Positions 52,801 through 60,000 of a stretch of 64,000 bases of DNA are shown in pieces (within the stretch, counting starts at the first letter, position 1; each line of letters starts with the position of its first letter). The notes under the pieces are model-generated. The model was not told the origin of the DNA, searched no databases, and was given only the letters and a program-made list of their open reading frames with translations. This stretch comes from Phenylobacterium kunshanense (GTDB lineage Bacteria > Pseudomonadota > Alphaproteobacteria > Caulobacterales > Caulobacteraceae), in assembly GCF_003254525.1 (NCBI RefSeq), contig NZ_QFYS01000003.1, positions 1-64,000 on the forward strand, written 5' to 3'. The position numbers were made by a program, and so were the translations under genes.

Positions 52801-53081
52801 ACCTGGTTGTCGTCGGCGAAGGTGTAGACGTGCTCGACCTCGGTGACGCTCTTCACGATCGCTTCGAGCGGCTTGCCCACCAGCTCGACCGCGTCGGGCG
52901 CGCGCAGGCCGGGCGCGGCGACCATGATGTCGACCATCGGCACGCTGATCTGCGGCTCCTCCTCGCGGGGGATCGACATCAGGGCGAGCAGCCCGACCGC
53001 GATGGCCGCGATCAGGATGAGCGGCGTGAGCGGCGAGCGGATCGTCGCGCGCGTGAGCCGGCCGGAAATCCCGAGATTCAT
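49884..53081 (-). CDS. RND efflux permease in the sulfur island
   Basis: 1065 residues: TM1, periplasmic domain, TMs 2-6, second periplasmic domain, TMs 7-12. The N-terminal SIPREEEPQISVPMVDIMV and the TM4 motif SIGILVDDAIVMIEN with the Asp-Asp pair place it in the proton-driven RND superfamily away from the HME metal pumps; this branch is widespread and poorly characterised. It overlaps its adaptor gene by four bases and is transcribed with the rhodanese and ArsR repressor 2. No TolC gene is on this strand; the likely partner ends the SQR operon at 56927-58192. Confidence 0.93.
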   Translation of the reverse strand: MNLGISGRLTRATIRSPLTPLILIAAIAVGLLALMSIPREEEPQISVPMVDIMVAAPGLRAPDAVELVGKPLEAIVKSVTEVEHVYTFADDNQVMVTARFKVGVDPDAAAVRIHEKVRANYDRIPAGIPEPLIQTRGINDVPSLVLTLSPKPGAAGQWSDQALHEIAGKLRTEVAKVDDVGLTFIVGGRPQEIRVEPDPARLALHGVSLGALMDTVRQANRAFPAGQVRNSGQAVDVTSGRTLASATEIGLLALPSVKGERVYVRDVARVTTAPREDQARVWRQVRAGDTWTEGPAVSLAIAKRKGANAVVVSHAVLQRVDSLKGTLLPASLDVAVTRDYGETANEKANELLFHLALATVSIVVLIGFTIGWREAGVTAVVIPTTILLTLFASNLMGYTINRVSLFALIFSIGILVDDAIVMIENIARHWAMNDGRSRIDAAVEAVAEVGNPTVVATLTVVAALLPMLFVSGLMGPYMAPIPVNASAAMVFSFFVAVVIAPWLMIRFARQTLAAGGHGAHDEGKLGRIYRRVAGRVIATRQSALRFLIGVGVATLVACAMFATKTVTVKLLPFDNKSELQVVVDLPEGASLEDTERTLAEAAVITRTLPEVVAIDSYAGTASPFNFNGLVRHYYLRNRPEMGDLSVALAHKADRDRNSHQIALDLRKRLEKLRLPAGAAIKVVEAPPGPPVMATLLAEIYGPDAPTRRAVAERVKAIFQGVPYIVDVDDSWGQPRPGLRLVPDRDRLEALGVSEREVHDSIAAALGGQVLGYAHRGESRDPLEIAVRLPQSARTWGEGLATLPVARTRDGRLVELGEVVTASSAPGATHIFRRDGRDVDMVMAELAGAYEAPIYGMLEVNKAIRDGEWKGVPQPEIRLNGQPDSELKPTVLWDGEWEITWVTFRDMGAAFGVAILGIYVLVVAQFKSFRLPLVILTPIPLTLVGIVIGHILFRAPFTATSMIGFIALAGIIVRNSILLVDFIRHTQAEGRPLRDVLLEAGAIRFKPILLTALAAMIGAAVILTDPIFQGLAISLLFGLASSTLLTVLVIPAIYVVLRDDGRPATA

Positions 53082-54109
53082 CGCGCCGCCGCCGGGCTCA
53101 CGACGTCGCCGGCGCGGAGGCCGGACAGCACTTCGACATTGTCGGGGGCGGAGCCGGGCGCGGTCTGGATGGGCGTTTCCGACAGGGTTCCGTCGGCGCG
53201 GACGAGGCGCACGTAGTCGACGCCGAACCGCGTGGCGACATATCGACGGGGGATTACGATGGCCTTGCGCTCGCCGATCTTGACGCTGGCGCGGACGCGC
53301 TGACCGACCCGGTCCTGCGGCAGGTTCGGGGCGGTCACGTCCGCCATCACCTGTCCGCCGGTGACGGCCGGATAGACCTGGATGATCGTGCCCTGCCCAC
53401 CGGCGCCCGGCAGGTCCTCGGCGCTGAGCCGCACGGTGTCTCCGACCTTGAGCGCCGCCGCGTCGGCCTCGGGCAGTTCCAGCCGCACGACCGGCGGGCC
53501 GGCAGTGATCCTGGCGATCGTCTGCCCGGGCATCACCACGGAGCCGACCGGCACGTCGGCGCCGAGCACCCGGCCCGCTGCAGGCGCGACGATGGCGCCC
53601 TGGCCCGCGAGCTCGGCGCTGGCGCCCCGCTGGGCGCGCGCGGCGGCGAGCGCCGCGCTGGCGGCCCGCGCCTGGGCCTGGACCTGCTCCAGCCGCGCCT
53701 TGGCGTAGACGCCGTGCTCGAAGAGATCCTGCGTCCGGGCGAGGTCGGCCTGGGCGCGCTCGGCCTCGGCGGCGGCGGCGCGCACCTGGGCGTCGAACGC
53801 GCTGGTCTCGAGATTGAGCCGGTCGTCCTGGATGCGGGCGATCACCTGACCCTGACGGACAACGTCGCCTTCCTTGACGTTGAGCGAGACGAGCACGCCG
53901 GGAATGCGCGCGCGGGCATCGGCCATGTCGCGCGTCGTCAGTGTGGCGGGGGCAGGCTTCAGGTCGGCCACGGTCTGGACCTGGACCGTCAGTCGGCCGG
54001 CGGCCGGGGCCGCCTGGGCCCGCGGCGTCTCAGGTTCGGAGCGGCCGCAACTCGCCAGCGCCAGGGCGGCGGCTGCGACGGCGGTCGCCAGGTGAAGCCG
54101 GCTCGGCAT
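53078..54109 (-). CDS. RND periplasmic adaptor lipoprotein
   Basis: 343 residues. Lipoprotein signal with lipobox LASC (Cys21). Membrane-fusion domains: RIPGVLVSLNVKEGDVVRQG (lipoyl half), a short helical hairpin with RAQADLARTQDLFEHGVY, then GQGAIVAPAAGRVL and a C-terminal barrel. It couples the RND permease encoded directly downstream to an outer-membrane channel. The rhodanese gene ends its upstream side 27 bases away. Confidence 0.92.
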   Translation of the reverse strand: MPSRLHLATAVAAAALALASCGRSEPETPRAQAAPAAGRLTVQVQTVADLKPAPATLTTRDMADARARIPGVLVSLNVKEGDVVRQGQVIARIQDDRLNLETSAFDAQVRAAAAEAERAQADLARTQDLFEHGVYAKARLEQVQAQARAASAALAAARAQRGASAELAGQGAIVAPAAGRVLGADVPVGSVVMPGQTIARITAGPPVVRLELPEADAAALKVGDTVRLSAEDLPGAGGQGTIIQVYPAVTGGQVMADVTAPNLPQDRVGQRVRASVKIGERKAIVIPRRYVATRFGVDYVRLVRADGTLSETPIQTAPGSAPDNVEVLSGLRAGDVVSPAAAR

Positions 54110-54136
54110 GACTCTCCGCCTCCCGTACGTGGTGTG

Positions 54137-54499
54137 TCAGCGGGGATCGCGGACGTGGCCGGTGGCGACGTCGAGGCTGACGGTCGGCAGGCCGGCCGCC
54201 TTCCAGGCGGTGATGCCGCCGGCGAGATGGGCGTCGATCTCATGCCCAGCCTTTCGGCACCGCTCCACGGCCATTCCTGAGCGCTTGCCCGTCCCGCACT
54301 GGAAGACGATCAGCTTGTCGCCGGCCTCGGGCAGCGCCCCCGGATCGAAAGTGGAGAGAGGAAAATTCAGGGCGCCGTGGATGCGCTCGGCCGCGAACTC
54401 GGCGGGCTCGCGCACGTCCACGAGCAGGATGCGGTGCTCGTCCAGGGCGGACTTCACCTCTGGGGCGGTCAGGTCTCGGGTCTTGGGGGCGCCGAACAT
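54137..54499 (-). CDS. Single-domain rhodanese (sulfurtransferase)
   Basis: 120 residues from the ATG at 54499, with AAGGAG nine bases upstream. Active-site loop CGTGKRS starting at Cys68 (VFQCGTGKRSG), with LVDVREPAEFAAERIHGALN (26-45) typical of the fold. Cytoplasmic; would carry sulfane sulfur as a Cys persulfide between SQR, thiols and the dioxygenase. Placed between ArsR repressor 2 and the RND adaptor in one operon. Confidence 0.92.
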   Translation of the reverse strand: MFGAPKTRDLTAPEVKSALDEHRILLVDVREPAEFAAERIHGALNFPLSTFDPGALPEAGDKLIVFQCGTGKRSGMAVERCRKAGHEIDAHLAGGITAWKAAGLPTVSLDVATGHVRDPR

Positions 54500-54510
54500 G
54501 GGATGGCTCC

Positions 54511-54825
54511 TTAGGAAGCTTGTGGAAGCGAGCAGAACTGGCGCGCCAGGGTCTCGACGAGCGCGCGGGCAGGGCCGCTCTGCAGGCCGTAGAAGATCTG
54601 CTGTCCCTCGCGCCGGGCGGACACGACGCCCTCGCGGCGCAGGAGGCCCAGATGCTGCGACGCCAGGGTCTCGCGCGCGCCCAGCATCTGCGCGAGCGCG
54701 CCAACCGACTGTTCGCCCTCCGTCAGGGCGCACACGATCATCAGCCGGTGCGGATTGGCCATCGCCTTCAGCAGGGCGCAGGCGTCGTCCGCCGAGTCCT
54801 TCATCATGCGAGGGTCAAAATTCAT
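54511..54825 (-). CDS. ArsR-family repressor 2 (BigR/SqrR-type, both redox cysteines)
   Basis: 104 residues from the ATG at 54825; an ATG at 54861 would give 116 residues and bring the protein nearer to BigR length but would bury operator B in the gene. wHTH: MANPHRLMIVCALTEGEQSV and ASQHLGLLRREGVV. Two cysteines, in LMIVC and ARQFC, are 66 residues apart, the same spacing as Cys42/Cys108 of BigR, which form a disulfide or polysulfide in response to persulfide. Likely represses the rhodanese-RND operon and the divergent SQR operon. Confidence 0.9.
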   Translation of the reverse strand: MNFDPRMMKDSADDACALLKAMANPHRLMIVCALTEGEQSVGALAQMLGARETLASQHLGLLRREGVVSARREGQQIFYGLQSGPARALVETLARQFCSLPQAS

Positions 54826-54838
54826 ATTTGCGTATATG
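54823..54838. promoter_or_regulatory. ArsR/BigR-type operator (site B)
   Basis: Perfect CATAT-N6-ATATG dyad identical in its arms to site A, with core TTGCGTATATGCGC. It overlaps the chosen start codon of repressor 2 and faces the SQR operon, consistent with repression of both directions. Confidence 0.65.
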
Positions 54839-54974
54839 CGCGATTTCACATATTTAGTCAATCGACATCACGTTACGCGGACCCAAGCCGGCGGGACGTG
54901 ATGCACATCAAAGCCCTCCGGACCGGCGCGTCTCAGACTGCCGGCCGGCTGGGGCCTCCGGAGGAGATTGGCCT

Positions 54975-56255
54975 ATGGGCAAGCCGCGCATCGTCGTCCT
55001 GGGAGCCGGGCTCGGTGGCTCCATCGCCGCCTTCGAGATCAAGGACGCCGTCGGCGACAGGGCCGAGGTTTCGGTCGTATCGAACGGCGACACCTTCCAT
55101 TTCGTCCCGTCCAATCCCTGGGTCGCGGTGAACTGGCGGACCCGCAAGGCGATCGAGGTCGACCTGCCGCCCGTCTTCCAAAAGCGGAAGATCGGATTCA
55201 CCGGCGTCGGGGTGAAGCGGGTCGCGCCCCAGGAAAACCGGCTCGAGCTGAATGACGGCTCCAGTCTGGCCTACGACTACCTCGTCATCGCGACCGGCCC
55301 CGAACTCGCATTCGATGAGATCGCCGGGCTCGGCCCGCACGGCGGGCATACCCAGTCCATCTGCCATGTCGATCACGCGGAACGGGCGGCGCAGGCCTTC
55401 GAGCAGTTCGTCGCGAACCCGGGCCCGATCGTCGTGGGGGCCGTGCAGGGCGCGTCCTGCTTCGGCCCGGCCTACGAATTCGCGATGATCCTCGACACCG
55501 AGCTGAAGCGCCGCAAGGTCCGCGACCGGGTGCCGATGACCTTCGTCACCTCCGAACCCTACATCGGCCATCTCGGACTGGATGGCGTAGGCGACACCAA
55601 GGGCCTGCTCGAGAGCGAGATGCGGGACCGCCACATCAAGTGGATCACAAACGCCAAGGTGGCGTCGGTCGAGGCCGGCATGATGCACGTCGAGGAGGTC
55701 GGCGAGGACGGCGCGGTGAAGGCCACGCATGACCTGCCGTTCGCCTACTCGATGATGCTGCCGGCGTTCCGGGGCGTCGAAGCGGTGCGCGGCATCGAGG
55801 GGCTGGCCAACCCTCGCGGGTTCATCGTGGTGGACAAGCACCAGCGCAACCCGACGTTCCCGAACGTCTTCGCCCTGGGCGTCTGCGTGGCCATCGCCCC
55901 CACTGGCAAGACCCCGGTGCCGGTGGGCGTGCCGAAGACGGGCTTCATGATCGAAAGCATGGTGACCGCCATCGCCGCCAATCTGCGCCAGCTCATTGCC
56001 GGCGACGAACCGACCAGCGAGGCGACCTGGAACGCCATCTGCCTGGCCGACTTCGGCGACGGGGGCGTCGCGCTCGTGGCCCAGCCGCAGATCCCGCCGC
56101 GCAACGTCAACTGGTCGGCGCACGGCAAGTGGGTCCACCTCGCCAAGGTGGGGTTCGAGAAATACTTCATCGGCAAGGTGAAGCGCGGCGAGAGCGAGCC
56201 GTTCTACGAGAAGCTGGCGCTGGACGTCATGGGCGTCCGCAAGCTGAAGGACTGA
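54975..56255 (+). CDS. sqr: Sulfide:quinone oxidoreductase
   Basis: 426 residues, ATG at 54975 after GGAGGAG. FAD-binding VVLGAGLGGSIAAFEI near the N terminus and LVIATGPEL. The three redox cysteines, Cys130, Cys162 and Cys356 (QSICH, GASCFGP, AICLADFG), keep the 32-residue spacing of the first two and the AIC-ADFG context of the third seen in type I enzymes such as that of Aquifex. The C-terminal GKWVHLAKVGFEKYFIGKVK forms the amphipathic membrane foot. It oxidises sulfide to sulfane sulfur at the membrane and reduces quinone. First gene of an operon controlled from site B. Confidence 0.95.
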   Translation: MGKPRIVVLGAGLGGSIAAFEIKDAVGDRAEVSVVSNGDTFHFVPSNPWVAVNWRTRKAIEVDLPPVFQKRKIGFTGVGVKRVAPQENRLELNDGSSLAYDYLVIATGPELAFDEIAGLGPHGGHTQSICHVDHAERAAQAFEQFVANPGPIVVGAVQGASCFGPAYEFAMILDTELKRRKVRDRVPMTFVTSEPYIGHLGLDGVGDTKGLLESEMRDRHIKWITNAKVASVEAGMMHVEEVGEDGAVKATHDLPFAYSMMLPAFRGVEAVRGIEGLANPRGFIVVDKHQRNPTFPNVFALGVCVAIAPTGKTPVPVGVPKTGFMIESMVTAIAANLRQLIAGDEPTSEATWNAICLADFGDGGVALVAQPQIPPRNVNWSAHGKWVHLAKVGFEKYFIGKVKRGESEPFYEKLALDVMGVRKLKD

Positions 56256-56261
56256 GCCGCC

Positions 56262-56723
56262 ATGCGCCAGTTCGTCTGTCCGGACTGCGGCGCCGTGAAC
56301 CGGGCGCCGGATGGGAAGGATCCTCGCGAGGCCCGCTGCGGTCGATGCAAGGCCGTCGTCTTTTCGGGCCAGCCACTCGAGGTGAACGGCGCGCAGCTGC
56401 GGAAGCATCGGGACTCCACCAAGGGCGTGGCCCTGCTGCTCGACGTCTGGGCGCCCTGGTGTGGCCCCTGCCGCGCGATGGCCCCGCAGTTCGCAGCGGC
56501 CGCCGCGAAGCTGGAGCCCCAGGTGCGGCTTCTGAAACTCAATTCCGAAGAAGAGCAGCAGGCCGCCGCCGATCTTGGCGTCACGGGCATTCCGGCGCTC
56601 TTCCTGTTTCTTGACGGGCGGATTGTCGCCCGCTCGGCCGGACTGATGAACGCCGACCAGATCACAGCCTGGACCCGCCAGGCGCTCGCGCAGGCCAAGG
56701 CCGGCGCCCAGACCGGAGCTTGA
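56262..56723 (+). CDS. Thioredoxin 2-type protein with zinc ribbon
   Basis: 153 residues. N-terminal zinc ribbon with Cys6, Cys9, Cys26 and Cys29 (CPDC, CGRC), then a thioredoxin fold with active site WCGPC (66-70) and cis-Pro loop GIPALFLF. Matches TrxC architecture. It follows SQR after 6 bases and would reduce persulfides or polysulfides made by SQR. Cytoplasmic. Confidence 0.93.
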   Translation: MRQFVCPDCGAVNRAPDGKDPREARCGRCKAVVFSGQPLEVNGAQLRKHRDSTKGVALLLDVWAPWCGPCRAMAPQFAAAAAKLEPQVRLLKLNSEEEQQAAADLGVTGIPALFLFLDGRIVARSAGLMNADQITAWTRQALAQAKAGAQTGA

Positions 56724-56726
56724 GAG

Positions 56727-56930
56727 ATGACTGTCGACCGCGCTGTCTTCGCCTTCGCCGGCGTCGTGGTCCTCCTGGGCGTCGCGCTCGCGCACTACGT
56801 CCACCCGTGGTGGATCGCCTTGCCGGTGTTCGCGGGGCTGAACATGTTCCAGGCCGCATTCACGGGATTTTGCCCCGCGGCCATGATCTTTAAGAAGCTG
56901 GGCGTCCGGCCCGGGGCCGCGTTCCGGTGA
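56727..56930 (+). CDS. DUF2892 small membrane protein (YgaP TM-like)
   Basis: 67 residues, two TM helices (about 6-22 and 28-46). The FTGFCPAAMIFKKLGV end is the DUF2892 hallmark, the membrane part that is fused to rhodanese in E. coli YgaP. The single Cys in GFCPA is typical. Three bases after the thioredoxin stop, and it overlaps the next start by GTGA. Frequently found with SQR and rhodanese genes; the molecular role is not settled. Confidence 0.92.
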   Translation: MTVDRAVFAFAGVVVLLGVALAHYVHPWWIALPVFAGLNMFQAAFTGFCPAAMIFKKLGVRPGAAFR

Positions 56931-58192
56931 ACAGCCTTCGACGGCTGGCTGCGCTCGCCGCCTGCGCCGCGTGTCTCACGCCCGTCTCCGTTCAGGCCCT
57001 GACGCTGGACGAGGCCATCCTGCTCGCCCGACGCCACAATCCGGCCCTGGCGCAGAGCGAGGCGCAGGCGGATGCCGCAAAGGCGCGGGTGACGCAGGCC
57101 TACGCCGCTGGACTGCCGTCCGTAACGCTGAGCGGGGAGGCCGGGACGGGCGAGACCGACCTCGGCGGTTTCTTCGGCTTCGGCAAGGCCGATGTGGATC
57201 CCCGCGCCGGCGCGGTCGAGCTGCGCCAGCCGCTGTTCGCGGGCGGGGCGATCGTGGCCGGTGTCGCGCGGGCAAGGGCAGGGAAGGATGCGGCGCTGGC
57301 CCAGGCCGGCGGCGCGCGGGCGCTGCTGTCGGCCCAGGTCGCGGACGCCTATGTCGGCGTGCTGAGCGCGCGGGAACTGCTGGCGCTGAACGAGGCCCAG
57401 GTCGCCCAGATGCAGGAGGTCGCGCGCCAGGCGGATCTGCGTTTCTCGCGTGGGGAAATCCCTCGCACAGACCTCAGCCAGGCGCAGGCGCGTCTGGCCG
57501 AAGCGCGCGCGGGACTCGCGCGAGCCGAGGGGGAGGTAGAGCGCAGCCGGGCCCACTTCCTTGCGGTCGTGGGCGCGGAGCCTGACGATCTGGCGACGCT
57601 GGGCGAGGCGCCGCCGACACCCTCCAGCCTGGAGGAGGCGCTTGCGGAAGCTCGCCGCGCCAATCCCGCGCTAAGGGCTGCCGAGGCGGCCGAGCGCGCC
57701 GCGAGGGCGGGCGTCCGCGAGGCCCAGGCGGGTCGGCTGCCCACCATCGCCGCCACGGCCACCGTGTCCACGGTCCGCGACAAGTTCTTCCCGGGCTACC
57801 GGGCCGACGATGTCATGGTCGGGGTGCAGGGACGCTGGACCCTGTTTTCGAGCGGGGCGATCAGCGGGCGGGTGTCCGAGGCTCGCGCCGAGGCCCGGGC
57901 CGCGGAAGCGAGCCGACGCGGCGCCGAAGCCGGCGTGCGGGAGGCGGTGATCGGCGCATGGGCCGATGTGGTGACCGCCAGGGCGGTCCTGCAGGCGGCG
58001 ACCGACCAGGCCGCCGCGGCCTCCAGCGCGCTGGAGAGCGTGCGGCACGAAGTCAGGGTCGGGCAGAAGCCGACGCTCGACCTGCTCGACGCCCAGCGTG
58101 AATCCCTCGCGGCGCGCAGCGGACTGGTGGCGGCTCGCGGTCAACTCATCGGGTCCGCCTATCGGCTCCAGGCGCTGCTTCGCGGCGAGTGA
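56927..58192 (+). CDS. TolC-family outer-membrane channel in the SQR operon
   Basis: 421 residues, GTG start overlapping the DUF2892 stop. Signal peptide about 1-22. TolC repeats are visible: LTLDEAILLARRHNPALAQS (about 22-41) and again SLEEALAEARRANPALRAAE (about 230), each followed by long helices; YVGVLSARELLALNEAQVA and TLDLLDAQRESLAARSGLV are typical OEP pieces. It is the probable outer-membrane exit for the RND permease and adaptor encoded on the opposite strand of the same island. Confidence 0.92.
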   Translation: MNSLRRLAALAACAACLTPVSVQALTLDEAILLARRHNPALAQSEAQADAAKARVTQAYAAGLPSVTLSGEAGTGETDLGGFFGFGKADVDPRAGAVELRQPLFAGGAIVAGVARARAGKDAALAQAGGARALLSAQVADAYVGVLSARELLALNEAQVAQMQEVARQADLRFSRGEIPRTDLSQAQARLAEARAGLARAEGEVERSRAHFLAVVGAEPDDLATLGEAPPTPSSLEEALAEARRANPALRAAEAAERAARAGVREAQAGRLPTIAATATVSTVRDKFFPGYRADDVMVGVQGRWTLFSSGAISGRVSEARAEARAAEASRRGAEAGVREAVIGAWADVVTARAVLQAATDQAAAASSALESVRHEVRVGQKPTLDLLDAQRESLAARSGLVAARGQLIGSAYRLQALLRGE

Positions 58193-58227
58193 AGGCGGCG
58201 GGAATCGCTGCAGCGCTCATGGCTCGG

Positions 58228-58244
58228 ACTGAGAAATTCTCAGT
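58228..58244. promoter_or_regulatory. 17-bp perfect palindrome upstream of the PhnD gene
   Basis: ACTGAGAA-A-TTCTCAGT is a perfect odd dyad 22 bases before the Pho-box-like element. A related half (ACTGAGAAAT) recurs at 63384-63393 before the third Pho-box-like element. It may bind a second regulator or form a short hairpin. Confidence 0.4.
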
Positions 58245-58266
58245 CGTCGCAGTTTCGTGGGTGAGA

Positions 58267-58284
58267 CTGTCTTTGCCCTGTCAT
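58267..58284 (+). promoter_or_regulatory. Pho box before phosphonate/phosphate transporter operon
   Basis: CTGTCTT-TGCC-CTGTCAT: two 7-base half-sites with 11-bp period, 13 of 14 half-site positions matching the CTGTCAT consensus. It overlaps an upstream ATG (58283), supporting the later GTG start at 58325. PhoB control under phosphate starvation is inferred. Confidence 0.75.
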
Positions 58285-58324
58285 GTCCATGCGCCAATGC
58301 CTCCAGCGTACCGGAGGACACCCC

Positions 58325-59242
58325 GTGCTGCGCCTGTTGACCCTGTGCCTCGCCCTGATCGTTCCCACCTGCGCCTGGAGCGCCGCGCCTCTTGGATCGG
58401 CGCAGAACCCACTGCGCGTCGTGCTGATTCCGGCGGACGGCGGGACCGAGGACGGGACCCGGGCTGACTTCCAGCCCGTCTTCAACGCCATCACCCGGAC
58501 GTCGGGCCTGCATTTCACCCTACGCGTGGGACAATCCTACAACGCGGTGGTCGAGGCGATGTGCAACGGCTCGGCCGACGTCGCCTTCTTCGGGCCGGTC
58601 GCCTATGTCCAAGCCCGGAAGCGGGGCTGCGCTGAGCTGCTGGCCGTCTCCGTCGAGAATGGCCGCTCGACCTACTACGCGGGGATCTTCGCGCGGACCA
58701 AGGGGCCGGTGCGCCGCATCGCCGACCTCAAAGGGCGGCGGGTGGCGTTCGGCGACCTGAATTCGGCCTCGTCCTTCATCGCCCAGGCTGCGATGCTGCT
58801 GGACGCGCGGATCGATCCCGTCCGCGACCTCGGCGCGGTTCGGCTGACCGGCAGCCATGCGAGCAGCCTGGCGGCCCTGGTGCAGGGGCAGGCCGACGCG
58901 GCGGCCCTGTCGTTCGACTCCTTCGAAAAGGCCGTGAACCAGGGCGTCGTGTCGCCCCGGGAGGTCTCGGTCGTCGCCCGCAGCGCGCCGATCCCGAACC
59001 CGCCGCTGGGCATGAGCACGCGCCTGCCGCCGGCGCTGAAGACCCGCCTCAAGCGCGCCTTCGCCACCGTCGCCCGCGCGCCCGGGGTGACGCCGGACAT
59101 GATCCGAGGCTATGGCGGTAAGCGGGTCGACGGCTACGACACGACCTATCCTGAGCGGAACTACGCCGCCGCCGCCGCCATGCTGGCGCGGGTGGACGAT
59201 CCCCTGAAGGCGGCGATCCTGAAGAAGGCGGCCGCCCGGTGA
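58325..59242 (+). CDS. phnD: PhnD-type phosphonate/phosphite ABC binding protein
   Basis: 305 residues from a GTG at 58325 with GGAGGA seven bases upstream; the ATG at 58283 lies in the Pho box. Signal peptide about 1-20. PhnD fold: PLRVVLIPADGG, FNAITRTSGL, the VEAMCNGSADVAFFGPVAYV ligand-loop region and GRRVAFGDLNSASSFI. Binds a small phosphorus oxyanion or phosphonate in the periplasm. No C-P lyase or phosphonatase lies nearby, so phosphite or phosphate-type ligands are possible. Overlaps the ATPase gene by GTGA. Confidence 0.9.
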   Translation: MLRLLTLCLALIVPTCAWSAAPLGSAQNPLRVVLIPADGGTEDGTRADFQPVFNAITRTSGLHFTLRVGQSYNAVVEAMCNGSADVAFFGPVAYVQARKRGCAELLAVSVENGRSTYYAGIFARTKGPVRRIADLKGRRVAFGDLNSASSFIAQAAMLLDARIDPVRDLGAVRLTGSHASSLAALVQGQADAAALSFDSFEKAVNQGVVSPREVSVVARSAPIPNPPLGMSTRLPPALKTRLKRAFATVARAPGVTPDMIRGYGGKRVDGYDTTYPERNYAAAAAMLARVDDPLKAAILKKAAAR

Positions 59243-60000
59243 GCGGCGATCCGCACGTGGCGTTCGTCGGGGCCTCCAAGCGGTTCGCCGAGGGCGCGCA
59301 GGCCCTGGCCGATGTCACCTTCCATGTCCCGCGCGGGCAATTCTGCGCGCTGGTGGGTCCCTCTGGCAGCGGCAAGTCGACCCTGTTGCGCGCGGTGAAC
59401 GGCCTGACCCAGCTCAGCGGCGGCGAGGTCCGGGTCGACGGCGTGCGGGTGGACGCGGCCAGTCTTCCGCGGATCCGCCGCAAGGTCGGCATGGTCCACC
59501 AGGACTTCGGGCTCGTCAGCCGTGCCAGCGTGGCCGAGAACATGATCGCCGGCGCGATCGCCGAGATCCCCACGTGGCGCGCGCTGCTGGGCCTCTATCC
59601 GGCCGCGCACCAGGCGAAGGCCTGCGCGCTCCTGGCCGAGGTGGGGCTGGCGCCCGAGCATCTGCCCCGCCGGGTGTCGGAGCTTTCGGGCGGCCAGCGC
59701 CAGCGCGTCGGCATCGCCCGCGCCCTGATGCTGGATCCCGAGGTCCTCGTGGCCGACGAGCCGGTCGCCAGCCTCGATCCACGCGCAAGCGAGGAGGTGC
59801 TGGACCTCATGCGCCGCGAGGCGCTGGCCCGCGGGGTGACGGTCCTTTGCAGCCTGCACCAGCTCGATCTGGCCCGGCGGTTCGCCGACCGCATCGTCGC
59901 GCTACGGGCCGGTCGGCTCATGTTCGACGGCCCGACGGACGCGTTCGATGCGGCGACCGAGATGGCGATCTACGGTCCCGTGAAGGAGAGCGCCCAATGA
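59239..60000 (+). CDS. phnC: PhnC-type ABC transporter ATPase
   Basis: 253 residues, GTG start by overlap with phnD. Walker A GPSGSGKST (40-48), signature LSGGQRQRVGIARAL, Walker B VLVADEPVASLD, H-loop SLHQ. The HQDFGLVSRASVAENM segment is typical of PhnC. Energises uptake of the ligand bound by PhnD. The stop overlaps the permease start by ATGA. Confidence 0.94.
   Translation: MSGDPHVAFVGASKRFAEGAQALADVTFHVPRGQFCALVGPSGSGKSTLLRAVNGLTQLSGGEVRVDGVRVDAASLPRIRRKVGMVHQDFGLVSRASVAENMIAGAIAEIPTWRALLGLYPAAHQAKACALLAEVGLAPEHLPRRVSELSGGQRQRVGIARALMLDPEVLVADEPVASLDPRASEEVLDLMRREALARGVTVLCSLHQLDLARRFADRIVALRAGRLMFDGPTDAFDAATEMAIYGPVKESAQ

Noticed and set aside
50595..53216. Plus-strand open frame of 873 codons opposite the sulfur-island RND permease
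   Set aside because: Composition is Asp/Gly/His/Arg repeats and no motif; the opposite strand is a clear RND protein.
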